Shown here: piece after piece, positions 8,970 to 20,509 of the stretch
Position numbering within the stretch: the stretch's first letter is position 1
How the letters are laid out: each line of letters begins with the position of its first letter
Source: Trachipleistophora hominis
Taxonomy: Eukaryota; Microsporidia; Pleistophoridae
DNA: 64,000 nucleotides
NCBI GenBank assembly: GCA_000316135.1
Contig: JH994045.1
Location: forward strand, 4,666-68,665
Reading direction: 5' to 3'
The notes under the pieces: generated by a model
Database searches by the model: none
What the model was told of the DNA's origin: nothing
The model's input: only the letters and a program-made list of their open reading frames with translations
Made by a program: the position numbers and the translations under genes

Positions 8970-9664
8970 TGTTTTATGCAGAGCGTTTCTATTTATAGTT
9001 TTATGCATAAATGAATCTTATTTGAAGTGTTTGGCGGAGTGTTCGTATTACACCATTAAAAATAAATTATTTGGTATTTAAATGTGTGTAACTGTTCTTT
9101 TTAAACTTTTAAATAAATAATTTATTTAAAAAGATCTTTGATACTTAGAGACATTTAAAAGATATTTACGGCTATAGAATTAAATACAAAACGCAAAGCT
9201 TAGCTTAAAGAATCTTTACAGTGGTTGGTAGGAACGTTAGTTCTCCGCTTTTTAAAAGTAAACTTCCTTCGTTTCAAAAAAAAAAAAAGGATCTTTACCG
9301 TGTGCTAAGTCGTAATTAAGCAATGATAAGTATACGTGTCAGAAACATTTACTGTTTAAGGTTAACAACGATATAACTAAAGATAAACTCTCTGCATGGT
9401 GTTGTATAGCAGTATATTATAGATTATATTACATAATGGTACATTTAACTCCATTTATAACAACTATTATTATTAGTATGAAGGTAATAACAGCAATTAT
9501 TGTTGTTAATATGATAAAACTCATCAATATATTACCATAGTTTAATATTATCTATAACAAGCACTCTTAACCATTTTATGTTTCTTTAGTACCATTCGTA
9601 CACTGACAATAATTTATTTTTCTTAAAAGCATGTTTATTTGTTCTTCACATACTTCATACATAC

Positions 9665-9715
9665 TCATTTTATCTGCTGGAATTGACCATGGCTATCAGC
9701 CTTTGGTTCATGGTA
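9665..9715 (-). repeat. Family-A element, 5' fragment (A1)
   Basis: On the minus strand this reads CATGAACCAAAGGCTGATAG then CCATGGTCAATTCCAGCAG, the 5' end of family A. The tail half is not recognisable. Confidence 0.55.
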
Positions 9716-10054
9716 CAATCAATAAACATAATCTATTTGTACTACTCTATAAACTAAAAAATATTCTACAATAAACCGGTAAATAGCCCTCTATAATTAT
9801 TCTCACAATATTTCCCTCAATTATTCTCCTAATGTTTCTCTTAATGTTATTCTTCCCGTGTTTCTCTTAATTCTTCATTTAATTATCATCAATCGTTACA
9901 ACAACAGATATAAATAACATTTTAACTACATACCACATCATTATCAAAACGTTATTTACTTCTTCATCTAAAGATAGTCCTCTTAATCACAATTGCACGT
10001 TAATAGGTTTAACAGTACGTATTAGTGTTTATCATCTATAACAATAAAAGAATA

Positions 10055-10115
10055 TTTTATGTTGTGTATTAATTAAAGATTGACCTTATGACAGACAAGT
10101 CTTACGCTTTATGAT
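10055..10115 (+). repeat. Family-D repeat
   Basis: ATTAATTAAAGATTGACC, then TTATGACAGACAAGTCTTAC, matches 6965-7040 and the inverted copy near 47430-47490. Confidence 0.5.
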
Positions 10116-10312
10116 ACTAAAATTATTTCCTTTTACGTCAACGTTAAATAAAATATTTATTTTAACAAAGCGTATTGGACTAGAAGAGTATCTTTGTGTT
10201 GTATTAGAGGAATAAAAACGCTCTTCTAAGGAGGGTATACGTATCGTTCTGAACAGAAAGGGATGCTATAACACCATCATACAAGAAATTATTTTTTAAT
10301 CATTCTTAACGG

Positions 10313-10383
10313 TTGAGAGCGTGTTAAATTGGATGAAGTGTGTAGTGGTGATAATTAAACATACTTTTAAGAAAAGAATCTTA
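10313..10383 (+). repeat. Family-A element, 3' half (A2)
   Basis: GAGAGCGTGTTAAATTGGAT, GTGGTGATAATTAAAC and CTTTTAAGAAAAGA match the 3' half and tail of family A. It is 5'-truncated. Confidence 0.6.
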
Positions 10384-10898
10384 ATGTTTGATCTACCTTT
10401 AATACCAGTACGTGTACATACACTTTCTAAAAAATACGTTTATTTCTCTTTCCTACAACACCATCATATTTTGTATGTTATGAATGATCGTATAGTATCA
10501 CCATTTTATTTATTTTCACGTGTTGATACATTCTAAGATTCATTTTTATCTTTCGAAAAATTTAAGTTATTTATCACGTCTTTCATACACTCTAAGATAC
10601 AAGTTCTGTAAAACATCTAATTGGTACGATGCATCACTCGCTTTATGGCGTTTAATCTATAACCATGTCATCTTTCACTTATTTCCCAATATGAACCGTT
10701 TAAATAGCTAAAATACACTGAAAACGAGTTCATTTTAAGTGTGTTATAATGTGAATGAATTTAATTAAAAAAGAAATCGAATCGTCCAGTAGTGTTAAAG
10801 TTACGCATTTATACACGCAAAAATATTCATATCACACACTTTTATTTTCTCAAGTATCTCATATTTTCACCGCCTGCCTGTTAAACTCCCGCACATTA

Positions 10899-10904
10899 CC
10901 CCCC
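10899..10904 (+). promoter_or_regulatory. C-run before the 86-aa gene
   Basis: Six C residues lie 8 bases before the ATG at 10913, supporting this short gene. Confidence 0.5.
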
Positions 10905-10912
10905 TCCTACAA

Positions 10913-11173
10913 ATGAAATCATTTTCTCTGCCATTCATCACGGTTCTCTACCGATCAGCAGGCATTTCGTACGTATCAGGATACCTAACAGGTACTTTCT
11001 TAGGCCTGCTATCAACTAAAAACGTTGTAAACAACGTTTCACGGTATGGCAATTTCTTTTCGTTACGGTTTTCTTTTGTGGGCATGGTGTTGTGTTGCGT
11101 TGTGCAAGAGATAAAGGAAAAAAGAGTGTGTGGATGGTTTATGAGAGCATTTAATGGTGGACTAAAGGCATAG
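10913..11173 (+). CDS. Small membrane protein, possible reduced Tim17/22-family member
   Basis: The 86-aa product has two or three weak hydrophobic segments, with a Gly-spaced stretch SYVSGYLTGTFLGLL (about residues 18-32). A second part starts RYGNFFSLRFSFVG and ends EKRVCGWFMRAFNGGLKA. The pattern of glycine-spaced helices followed by a basic loop and a final GG..A helix resembles the Tim17/Tim22/Tim23 family of inner-membrane translocases, which microsporidia keep in reduced form for their mitosomes. This is a pattern resemblance only, and the protein is shorter than typical Tim22 (~180 aa). The C-run before the ATG supports it as a real housekeeping-class gene. Confidence 0.55.
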   Translation: MKSFSLPFITVLYRSAGISYVSGYLTGTFLGLLSTKNVVNNVSRYGNFFSLRFSFVGMVLCCVVQEIKEKRVCGWFMRAFNGGLKA

Positions 11174-11290
11174 ATGGCGGTCAAATGTTTTTAATTAACT
11201 ATTAATATTAAAATATTAAATTGGTGTAGAAAAATATTAAAATGTTAATAATTGTGATATTAAAACTTTTTATTTTACTATTAAGATAAT

Positions 11291-11606
11291 ACTAGCTACG
11301 CTATTCCATTTATAAAACGGACATATAAATTGACATGAGTACATATATATTCTTTAATTATCCTAAAATTTTATCGTTTTTATTCATTCCAGGTGAACAA
11401 TACTTTTCAACAGAGCTTAAAAATTAATTTTCTGTCGGTGTTAACAACTAGTTTAAACATCGATCGTAAATTACTGCTGAGTGAGTTTCGGAAGATGAGG
11501 ATTTCATAACAACATGTAACTTATCAATATTAACGAAAAGACGAAATAATATTTTTTGATTTTTTCTCGAACTGACCAATCAGCTTGCGAGTTGTCTTTT
11601 TATTAA
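11291..11606 (+). repeat. Family-B repeat, full copy (B2)
   Basis: This is a good reference copy. It starts ACTAGCTACGCTATTCCATT, carries AAAAATTAATTTTCTGTCGG at about 11421-11440 and ends GACCAATCAGCTTGCGAG then TTGTCTTTTTATTA. No terminal inverted repeats or coding potential are seen. Palindromic blocks recur among copies. Confidence 0.75.
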
Positions 11607-11654
11607 TATGATGATAAATTAATAATTGTGATGTTACAACGTTTAATTTTATTA

Positions 11655-11750
11655 TTATGATTCTTGGACCGATACATGTTGCAACATAAGGGGTATTTAT
11701 TTAATTGATTAAATAGAGGAGGTTGGCTCCGGGCCAACCAACTTGTTTCT
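11655..11750 (+). repeat. Family-C repeat with a strong hairpin (copy 1)
   Basis: GGACCGATACATGTTGCAAC is followed by the hairpin GGTTGGC-TCCGG-GCCAACC (about 11721-11739). A second copy lies at 22795-22890; both copies lie just downstream of family-B sequence. Confidence 0.6.
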
Positions 11751-11940
11751 TTTAAACAATAACAAAGAGCAATCGTGGCTCAAAAGCACAAAACACGGTT
11801 GGATTCAAAACATCAAATGGTATTGATAAAAGTATTTATTGTCTACGGTCATATGTTAAAAATAGGAGCACGTGTTTGGAGACAATCAGTTGACGCAATT
11901 GGTATAAAAATTATTTTTAAGTGGAGTGTCAGCGTAATCA

Positions 11941-12572
11941 NNNNNNNNNNNNNNNNNNNNNNNNNNNNNNNNNNNNNNNNNNNNNNNNNNNNNNNNNNNN
12001 NNNNNNNNNNNNNNNNNNNNNNNNNNNNNNNNNNNNNNNNNNNNNNNNNNNNNNNNNNNNNNNNNNNNNNNNNNNNNNNNNNNNNNNNNNNNNNNNNNNN
12101 NNNNNNNNNNNNNNNNNNNNNNNNNNNNNNNNNNNNNNNNNNNNNNNNNNNNNNNNNNNNNNNNNNNNNNNNNNNNNNNNNNNNNNNNNNNNNNNNNNNN
12201 NNNNNNNNNNNNNNNNNNNNNNNNNNNNNNNNNNNNNNNNNNNNNNNNNNNNNNNNNNNNNNNNNNNNNNNNNNNNNNNNNNNNNNNNNNNNNNNNNNNN
12301 NNNNNNNNNNNNNNNNNNNNNNNNNNNNNNNNNNNNNNNNNNNNNNNNNNNNNNNNNNNNNNNNNNNNNNNNNNNNNNNNNNNNNNNNNNNNNNNNNNNN
12401 NNNNNNNNNNNNNNNNNNNNNNNNNNNNNNNNNNNNNNNNNNNNNNNNNNNNNNNNNNNNNNNNNNNNNNNNNNNNNNNNNNNNNNNNNNNNNNNNNNNN
12501 NNNNNNNNNNNNNNNNNNNNNNNNNNNNNNNNNNNNNNNNNNNNNNNNNNNNNNNNNNNNNNNNNNNNNNNN
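11941..12572. other. Assembly gap (632 N)
   Basis: The sequence is unknown here. Frames that run across it are meaningless. Confidence 1.
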
Positions 12573-13937
12573 CGCAGCTAGTGTATTTTAAAATGCTTTC
12601 TATAAAAGTACAGGATTCGTTATTGCTATTTTCTTCGTGTATCAATAACACTATCTTCATTGTGTTAAATACAATGAGTATTTAAGCTGCAAATATGAAC
12701 ACGAATAGGAACGTGTTCTGCGACATTTATTATTTAAAAACTGACTTTTTCATGCTAACAGTAAATAAATAACCTTTTAACAGCAACTATAATTTATATG
12801 AAGTACGTTTAATTTTATAGAAATGAGTAAATACTTAGATTTACTAGTCTGTTTAGTTACGCCTTATGTTGAATGTTCGGTTCTGTACTTACATGTGGAT
12901 GCGCAGTGCCAAGTTTACGTTATGTAAGCCTATGCAGTCCCCATCAAGCCCGTTTTACATGTTTTCTAACGTAGTGTTATTTATACACACGAATATATCA
13001 TTCCATTTCTTATATTTCATGGTTACATTTATCCTCGTTGCCAGCATACTAATCATTAAAATTGCCATAGTCCAACAAATCGTTTTGATTCAATATTCCT
13101 TTGGTATGTAAATTTCGCTATTACAACTTACACCTGGTACCATCAGAAATGTGGATCGCTTACACATGCCTCTCTTTATCTCCTGACACATCTTTATCTG
13201 TTTTCGGTTGCACAATATCTTCAATTTTCTTGTTTGTTTGATTGATAAATTCGGAAAATCTATGAGAATAAGTGATGTATTGCAGATGTGCTACAGGTTT
13301 GGGAACAGGTTTTTTTTCCTTGTTTTCTGCTTTGCTTATGGGAGGGATATGAACACAAAACAATCAAAGCGTGTACGTTTAACTACGCAACATCATATTT
13401 ATGGCAGAAGTATATGCGACTTGATAAAATTGCTGTGAAATAAAGCTCATAAAAACGATTTGCTTTTAATAGTAGATAATAAAATACCAGAAACTAGACA
13501 AGTCGCAACGAAAATATTGTAAACTGCCTAACACATTGATTGTATAGTATGTTTAGCCGATTGCAGTTGCACATAATCAGGTTCATTTATTAATCATACC
13601 TCGAGATTTATTTCGTGTTATTTTCAACTATATTGTTCACTAATAATGACACAGCATCATTTTGTGTGTTGATGAGGATCAAAAATTGTTTTGATATTAT
13701 CTTTACCATAATATATTATCCAAATATGTGTCATTTAGGCGTTTTAATGTTCATTTTAATCAAATAGCTTCAGCGGTATTGCAACGCTGGTTTATCCGGT
13801 ACAATTACATCACTATGTTTTCTATCGTAGTGTATTTTTTGAATCCATGTTATTATTTAGTCCTCCTTCTATTTTTGTAAATGATCGACTAAAGCGCTGT
13901 TATGCCTAACGATTCTTTTTGCACTGACAATCAAATA
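12573..13937. other. Gene-free AT-rich stretch
   Basis: There is no supported gene. A 67-codon minus frame at 13160-13363 has non-repetitive composition but lacks both a TATA box at the usual spacing and a C-run. Confidence 0.4.
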
Positions 13938-14300
13938 GTAGTAAAAAAACAACTCGCAAGCTGATAAGTCAATTCGTGGAAAAGAATTATTCCCGTTTTT
14001 GTAAAAAATAAAAAGTTGTATGTTATTACGCAATGCTTGTTCTCAAAAACACATATTATGATCTTTTGCTAACGATATTTAAAGAAAACTCCAACTTTGA
14101 AGAAGAAATAATTTTTTTAATCTCTGTTGAGAAGTGGAAACCATTTGGAATCTGCCTTATTAACACAGGAATTAAGGCCAAAAGGGGTCAAGTTTTTTGT
14201 ACTGCTCACCAATCAAATATTAGTTTGCAGAGAAGAATAGCATTGCTAATATGAATATAGTTTGGCTCATGTTTTGTTTTCTCACAGTGCTTATAAAATT
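13938..14300 (-). repeat. Family-B repeat, inverted copy (B16)
   Basis: AAAAAACAACTCGCAAGCTG (about 13945) is the inverted 3' hallmark, and AATCTCTGTTGAGAAGTGG (about 14120) matches the corresponding block of the inverted copy near 4815. The 73-codon frame at 14033-14254 lies inside this repeat and is not a gene. Confidence 0.5.
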
Positions 14301-15307
14301 TAAACATAACCATATTGTATACAGCTTTTGTCGAACATGGAATTATTATGAGCTGATATAATATACATATGGGATTGGTATTGATATTGTAGTGCTCGAG
14401 AATCCAGAACTACCATTTGATAGTGAGATAAACTGAGTTTGTTATTAGTGTCTAGACAAGACAAATCCCGAAATTATGACAAAGAGTTGAAACTGCTGTT
14501 GCACGGATGGAAAGCCAAGGATTGCTCACCTCGGGTTAAATGAGGTGTCAATGGACTATTGAGGATGTACTGGCTATCGTTATATGATCTCTTCATCTTC
14601 TTTCTGTCTGTAAGAGGTGTCATAGGCAACAGCAGTAAATGCTGTATTATCCTTTTTGAGATGTCCTCCATCCATTTCTTAAATTTTCCTTTTTGGTGGG
14701 AACTACGGATCACTGCGGTATGCTTTTTATATGACATTTACGGTGTTATAAAAAGAATATTAGTTAAATAAAGAGGTGTGTCTCACACGGTAGTTTTACT
14801 AAATAATAATACGCCTGTGTTGTTAGACAAATTCCCGGGTGATAACTGATACAGCTATTAACATTAATGGAAAATGTTGTTTGAATTTTATATAAAGCTA
14901 TACGTTCCAACAAACACGTTCTGAGCAACACTTATTACTGTTTCTACAGTTAACAACATAAAAGTTTGTTTTTGAGCTGTCTGCATGCGTGATACACTTT
15001 TTTATTTGAAATATATTATACAATACGGTTCATTTACGTTACTATTCTATTGCATCAATTTACACAGTCTAATAACTTGAATTTCAGCAGGTTATTTTGT
15101 TTGACATAATACTGACAAATAGTGATGCATTGTTCGTATGATTATACGTGTTTGTATGTTGCAACTCTGCACCTATTGAATAGATATGAATTTATAAAGT
15201 ATATTCGTACAAAATTCGAACCAAAACATTTGAAACTATACGTATTTCCTTATTAGTTTACGTCTCAAGGATAAAAAGTTTTTAAAAAAAATTTAATCTA
15301 TCTTTAC
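14301..15307. other. Gene-free AT-rich stretch
   Basis: An 87-codon minus frame (14474-14737) with varied composition is the only candidate. It has no promoter signal of either class and no recognisable domain, so I do not call it. Confidence 0.4.
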
Positions 15308-16888
15308 ATGGATCATTTGATGTCACACATAATTCTTCATATTCTATTGAAAACCATACAATGCAGTAATTTTTACGGTATGCAGCCTGAATATACAGAA
15401 AATAGTTTGGTGACAAATCCTGAGACTAGAACAACGAACGATTCTGGTTGTCGAGAAGCAGCTTACACAAGCACCCAAGCGAATGAGGTGAAAAATACAC
15501 ATAATAGGACAATAAAACTCATACGGGCATACAATAAAACACATAAACATATGTTTAAGGCAAGGACATCTCGTCTTGTTGGTTTTAAAAGACTATGTGA
15601 TATAATTAATTTTACTTGGTGTGATTGTGATCAAAATAGACTGGAGAAGTTTACAACCATGTTATCAAATATGAACGATATCGAAATAGTTGAGCATTTT
15701 ACCACGTTTAAAAAATTATGTATTGATTTTTCTTTGTCAAAAAGAAAACATTTGCCAGTAAAAGCTTTGAATAAGAGCGAACAAAGACCTATGAGTGCAA
15801 GTGCTAAAAAGATGATTGAGGAATACGAGAAGTGCCCACGACATGATAATATTAATGGATATATAGCACAACTAAATAAGTATTCCGATACAAAACTTTC
15901 TTTTAATACAAAAGACAAACGTTGTGTGGCTTTCAAAGAATTTTTGATGCTTATTGAAAATGTGATAAATGTTAAATGTTATTTAAATCCAGAGAATGCA
16001 GATGAGGTTACCGCTATGGAAATTCGAAAATTTTTCTTTATAATTAAGAAATTTTGCTACAACTATATAGGTTTATATGAGCAGAAATACCATCTTGTAG
16101 AAAACTTGATGAATTTATTTAATAACTCGCTTTGTATTTTTTTAGAAACAAGAATCGGTGAGAAGAATATAATGCTGCCAGAATTTTTATACCTAAAGGA
16201 TAGCTTCATAGTATACTGTAAGTCGAAATCAAAAATATTATATTCTGAAAAAACTTTTCAGATTTACATTATAAGTCGAATAGAAGCGGCAATTTCAAAA
16301 ATGATAGTTTTGAATAATGAAATCGCAACGTCACAAGATATTGTATGTGAAAACAATTTTAAGCTGATTTTATATCGATCCTTTGTGAGAGAGGTTTTGT
16401 TAACGAACCTTCTCTTTTCATTTCAATGTCTGAACAGACATATAAGCAAGTACATCTTTTTATCACAGTTAGAATACATTTATGTGCGTATTAATGTTTC
16501 GACTTGTTGTCTTGGTGATAACGGAAAATTTAGAAATTTTTATGATGTTTTATTTTGGACATTGTCTGATTTTTATTTTAAAATTTCCTTTACAAAACAA
16601 AATACAACGTGCGCTTGGGACAGCAACATTGATTTTAGCCGCATAAACACCAATCACATCATTATTAAACTAATAATTTTACAACCAGATGTGTTTAAGC
16701 GTGCTCTAAAGAAAAATATCCGAAGACTTTTCACTCGTCAAGGGTCTAGATTTGCACAGCTATCTAGACTAAAAAAAACTATATGGGTTCAAATTAACAG
16801 TTTAAATAGAAAGGATCCTTGTCTCATGTTACTTAAAGCCCATGCGATCTATAAGTTTCTTAGGTGTTATCTCTTAGCAAATTCATGA
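15308..16888 (+). CDS. Large accessory protein of unknown function (526 aa)
   Basis: The AT-rich gene encodes a Lys/Asn/Phe-rich, mostly helical protein. The N-terminus (MDHLMSHIILHILL) could be a weak signal peptide. No domain is recognised. Residues ~30-70 are polar and probably disordered; the rest looks like a helical fold ending LMLLKAHAIYKFLRCYL. It is clearly under constraint, because a decayed paralogue at 54475-55792 aligns along most of its length. The 62568-62795 frame may be a C-terminal remnant of a third member. A TATA-like TTTTTAAAAAAAA tract lies about 30-36 bases upstream, but no canonical TATA box or C-run is seen. It looks like a lineage-specific, possibly host-interacting family; that is inference. 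Confidence 0.8.
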   Translation: MDHLMSHIILHILLKTIQCSNFYGMQPEYTENSLVTNPETRTTNDSGCREAAYTSTQANEVKNTHNRTIKLIRAYNKTHKHMFKARTSRLVGFKRLCDIINFTWCDCDQNRLEKFTTMLSNMNDIEIVEHFTTFKKLCIDFSLSKRKHLPVKALNKSEQRPMSASAKKMIEEYEKCPRHDNINGYIAQLNKYSDTKLSFNTKDKRCVAFKEFLMLIENVINVKCYLNPENADEVTAMEIRKFFFIIKKFCYNYIGLYEQKYHLVENLMNLFNNSLCIFLETRIGEKNIMLPEFLYLKDSFIVYCKSKSKILYSEKTFQIYIISRIEAAISKMIVLNNEIATSQDIVCENNFKLILYRSFVREVLLTNLLFSFQCLNRHISKYIFLSQLEYIYVRINVSTCCLGDNGKFRNFYDVLFWTLSDFYFKISFTKQNTTCAWDSNIDFSRINTNHIIIKLIILQPDVFKRALKKNIRRLFTRQGSRFAQLSRLKKTIWVQINSLNRKDPCLMLLKAHAIYKFLRCYLLANS

Positions 16889-17499
16889 TAAATGATATCA
16901 AGTATTATGCTGAATAACAAAGCAAGGCAATTTCAATAAAAGTATTTTTACGGTTATAATTATCTTAACTATATCAGGAACAATTTTTATACCTAATTCT
17001 CCGGACCACCTGAATTACCAAGGTACTCATTTATTCGGTGTATCACATAGCCTCCTAATTACGGTAGTTTAATTCAACCTTTCACATCGTTTTTCATATT
17101 ATCTTTTCTTCACAATTTTTTCATTGAAACTTCGTAGCGGATGGGTGCGAATAATTTTCAAGCAACACAATTATCATCCCTTTTCATGACACTTACTTTT
17201 TATATCTTCATTTTTATGCAAAAATTTTCTACAATTACAACTAGGCGCTTTATTCTTATAAGAAATTAGTTCTATTTTTTTTTAATGATTCTGTGTATTT
17301 ACGTTTGTAATTAGTACGTAGACGTTATTTTCTTAAAGTGTAGAGATGTGCTATTCTAATTTTTTTGTGGTTGGTACTATTATTAGTGTCGAGAAATATA
17401 CTTTTATTATGTTCCAGCCCTGCATAGGAGTTGTGTAAATGGATGTTTATATTTCATCGAGCATTGTTATAGTGGTACAGAACGTGTACACGACACCTA
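16889..17499. other. Gene-free AT-rich stretch
   Basis: I see no gene, repeat or promoter signal in this 3' flank. Confidence 0.5.
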
Positions 17500-17765
17500 C
17501 AATAAGTTGTTCTTGTTTGTTTTCAAATTCATTTTAAGTCGATTGTTCTCCCGTCGTCGCATTTCTCATTAGGAGTTAAAAAATTAATCTCTGGCGGGTG
17601 ATGGTATTTTCGATAAACATCGATCACAAACAGCTACTGAATGAGTTTAGAAGCCTGGGTGTTTGATAACAGTATCTAACATATCAATACCAACAAAAAG
17701 ATAAAATAATATTTTTTGATTTTGTCTCCAATTGACCAATCAGCTTGCGAATTATCTTTTTATTA
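17500..17765 (+). repeat. Family-B repeat (B3, 5' end unclear)
   Basis: AAAAATTAATCTCTGGCGGG (about 17579), CTACTGAATGAG and the 3' hallmark GACCAATCAGCTTGCGAA then TTATCTTTTTATTA match B2. It abuts B4 head-to-tail. Confidence 0.65.
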
Positions 17766-17768
17766 TGA

Positions 17769-18096
17769 TTAGCTGCAGTGTTCTGTTTATAAAACGGAAA
17801 TACAAATTGGCACGCTTACAATAGAAATTGTCCTTCTTTATTCTTAATTTCGTTTTAATTTAACATTCCAGCAACATTTGCATTTTTCACATGGGTTCGA
17901 AAATTAATTTTCTGCTGGCGTCAATGACACATCGAAGTTATATTGATTGTACATGACCACTGAGTGAGCTTCTGAAAATGGAACATTCATAACAATACAT
18001 AACTTATCAATAGTAACGAAAACATAAAATAACATTTTTGATTTTTTCCACGAATTGACCAATCAGCTTACAAGTTGTCTTTTTATTGATGGTTGA
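17769..18096 (+). repeat. Family-B repeat, full copy in tandem (B4)
   Basis: It starts AGCTGCAGTGTTCTGTTTAT, contains GAAAATTAATTTTCTGCTGG and ends GACCAATCAGCTTACAAG then TTGTCTTTTTATTG. B3 and B4 form a direct tandem. Confidence 0.7.
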
Positions 18097-18220
18097 TGAT
18101 GATAAAAAAAATTGATTGCAATTTAAATGTAAAACAGAATTAATTGTAATGTGATCTACTTAGACCCCGGGCTATCCTAAATCAACAGCATAAAATAATA
18201 TTAAAACTTTTAAATCATCG

Positions 18221-18385
18221 TAATAATAAAAAGACAACTTGCAAGCTTATTTACCAGTTCAAAAGAAAGATATTGTCTTGTATTCTCGTACAAGATAAAA
18301 ATCTATATGTTATTAAACAGTTTTCATGTTTATAAATTCACTCAACAATCTTTTAACGTTAGTGTTTACGAAAACACCAAAATGG
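18221..18385 (-). repeat. Family-B repeat, inverted 3' part (B5)
   Basis: TAATAATAAAAAGACAACTT and GCAAGCTTATTTACCAGTTC are the inverted 3' hallmark, and AATTCACTCAACAATC follows. Together with B4 it could form a long hairpin. Confidence 0.55.
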
Positions 18386-18546
18386 CCAGTAATTGATTCT
18401 TTAACCCTATTGAGGACGTGAAAATGACAAATGTAAAACGAATTAAAAATTAGAAAGAATTGATCCTTGGAACGTACGTTGATTCAATCTTCCGTTTTGT
18501 AAACATAATAGAGCAATTAACTTTTGATATATTCTCTTCGTCAGAT

Positions 18547-18656
18547 ACATGACCTAAAGGCCGGTGGCCATGGTCGGTTTCAGCGGACCAGAAGAGTGAG
18601 TTGGATCAAATGATATGCTGTGGGGTGATAATTAAACCGACTTTTACCTAAAAAAA
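18547..18656 (+). mobile_element. Family-A SINE-like element with target-site duplication (A3)
   Basis: The 110-bp element runs from ACATGACCTAAAGGCCGGTG to a final run of seven A. It is flanked by TCTTCGTCAGAT (18535-18546) and TCTTGGTCAGAT (18657-18668), a 12-bp duplication with one mismatch. Hairpins GGCC/GGCC and TGGTC-type are present near its 5' end. Confidence 0.75.
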
Positions 18657-19256
18657 TCTTGGTCAGATGATGCAGCACGTATCGCTCCAGGACATTCAAA
18701 GAAAAATAAACATCTGAACCATTGTCAATGTGCAAGTAAACTTGACGTACATCGTAATGAAAGATGAAAAAGATGCAAGACGACCTTTCCAACTAACAGG
18801 TAGATGCTGTAATGTTTACAGAAGTATTATTATTGGATTATATATATAATAAATGTCCTAATCTGAATATCAGCATAAAGTTTAATGGCAGATTCTCTTC
18901 ACTTGTTTCATTTTGTTGTTCAATGTGTTTCTTATTCATATACTTCCTTACATCCTTCTACATTCATACAGGTATTTATTACAGTATTTAATTTCTCCCG
19001 GTTATTAGACATATATAAAGAAGGTCCTACAACGATAATAATTCAGAACGGAATATTTTGTGTAAATTTACACTCAGCTCGTATAAAAACATATTATTCT
19101 TTTTAACTAAAAGACGTTTTAATTATATTCTTCATACATATCATCTAAGCAAACACACTTTCTGTTTTTTTATACGTTATTCTAAATACGAATTCTTTCT
19201 TAGAATAATAATAATTCGAAAATGATAAGTAAATTGATATTTAAATGATAAGAAAA

Positions 19257-19264
19257 TATAAAAA
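19257..19264 (+). promoter_or_regulatory. TATA box for the 217-aa membrane protein gene
   Basis: TATAAAAA lies 27 bases before the ATG at 19284. This favours 19284 over the upstream ATG at 19245, which would put the box inside the gene. Confidence 0.65.
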
Positions 19265-19283
19265 AGAAAGAGAAAGAGGCTCT

Positions 19284-19937
19284 ATGTTTATAACATACAT
19301 TGTACATTTCATTTTCTGCTTAACGGCCGTATCATGTATAAACAATTACGAAAACACAGATAAAGACACGGGTAATAAACAGTTATTGGATGAGATAGCA
19401 AGATATTCATCCTTAGATCGCAGTGATCTACAAGCACCAGAAGAGCAGCAAACGTCATCTACCCAGCCAATAGATGTTAGGGTGATAGTCGAAACAGAAA
19501 AGCAACTTCAATCAACGAGCGATGTAATAACAAAGAAATCAGTACATTTTAAAGAACAACCATTTGAGATGCATCCTCTCGTTCATGATGACCGTAAAAG
19601 GTATGATGAATATGAACAACAACATTTAGGAATACCCGACAAACTCGCGGATGTAGATGCAAAATCAACTAAAAGTGAACAAAACGATCGTAAACTGATT
19701 TGTGCCAAAGGACAAGATGATGTACAGGAGTTCAGAGGGCAGCAAGAGGCAACACGTTGCACAAAATTTTTCAGTTTGCCTTCAAAAGCCGAATGTGGAG
19801 AAAATATAATATGGGGCATAATGGCTGCGTTCATGACTTTGTTGCTAATGGTAGTTATTGTCGGTTTAAATAGCATAATTTGTGTTCTGAAACCGGATAG
19901 TTTTTTTTGTTTTAAGAAATTTTTTTCATCCGATTAA
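19284..19937 (+). CDS. Type I single-pass membrane protein, secretory route, unknown
   Basis: From 19284 the protein is 217 aa. A signal peptide (MFITYIVHFIFCLTAVSC) is followed by ~155 hydrophilic residues rich in Glu, Asp, Gln and Lys without a recognised domain. A transmembrane helix follows at about 175-200 (IMAAFMTLLLMVVIVGL), then a short basic/Phe-rich cytoplasmic tail (FFCFKKFFSSD). Such a layout fits a surface protein with a flexible ectodomain. The in-frame ATG 39 bases upstream would add a basic stretch that masks the signal peptide. No paralogue is seen in the window. Confidence 0.75.
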   Translation: MFITYIVHFIFCLTAVSCINNYENTDKDTGNKQLLDEIARYSSLDRSDLQAPEEQQTSSTQPIDVRVIVETEKQLQSTSDVITKKSVHFKEQPFEMHPLVHDDRKRYDEYEQQHLGIPDKLADVDAKSTKSEQNDRKLICAKGQDDVQEFRGQQEATRCTKFFSLPSKAECGENIIWGIMAAFMTLLLMVVIVGLNSIICVLKPDSFFCFKKFFSSD

Positions 19938-20215
19938 GGTAATTTTTAAGAAAGTTTACGTTAATATTGAGACGAATAAGAAATTGTTCGTCGTGTAAAC
20001 AATCTATAATTAAAAAAGTTATTTGTTGAATAGTTTATTCTTTGGAGACAGAACAGTTTCTTTACAGCTAGTTATATTGTTTTTGTTGTATCACTCTTTG
20101 ATGGTATATTAGATTCATTTATTCTTGAAGTTATCTTTTAATTTCATTTACTAGCCATTACCATCATATTCTTGTTATCATCATGAAGTACTAATTAAAA
20201 GAAAACTCGGAGGAG
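19938..20215. other. 3' flank without gene
   Basis: This is AT-rich; nothing recognised. Confidence 0.5.
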
Positions 20216-20509
20216 AATTGGTCAGTCGAGAAAAAATGTAGTTTTTTATTTCTTTTTTCCGTTACTATTAATAAGTCATACATTGTCATTTATATTCTCA
20301 ACTTCTTAAACTCACCCAGCAATCATGTACAATAAATACGATTGATAAGTCATTGACACCAGCAGAAAATTAATTTTCCAACTCCAAAAGAAAAGTGCGA
20401 ATTCTGAGAACACCATAAATAAATTAAAATGGAACTAAGCGTGGATGATCAGGATATTGAGAGATAACAATTTTTCATTCGTTTTATAAATGGAATAGCG
20501 CAGCTAGTC
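20216..20509 (-). repeat. Family-B repeat, inverted copy (B6)
   Basis: On the minus strand it starts ACTAGCTGCGCTATTCCATT and shows GAAAATTAATTTTCTGCTGG, ending near GACTGACCAATTCTCC. It is a nearly complete copy in reverse orientation. Confidence 0.65.

Larger units (their letters stand above)
8970..10912. other. Gene-free region with scattered repeat fragments
   Basis: This AT-rich region has a 13-A run near 9277-9289 and three repeat fragments listed separately (family A at 9665 and 10313, family D at 10055). Open frames between 10321 and 10711 overlap the family-A fragment or are Phe/Tyr-rich and are not supported as genes. Confidence 0.5.

Noticed and set aside
11775..12685. Frames running through the N block
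   Set aside because: They exist only because unknown bases are not read as stops.
14033..14254. 73-codon frame after an inverted family-B end
   Set aside because: It lies within the family-B copy and matches the repeat at base level.
14474..14737. 87-codon minus frame of natural composition
   Set aside because: No promoter of either class, no motif, and the surrounding DNA is intergenic in character.
15195..15235. TTCGAACC as a possible tRNA T-loop on the minus strand
   Set aside because: No acceptor, D or anticodon stems can be drawn around it; no tRNA gene was found in the window.
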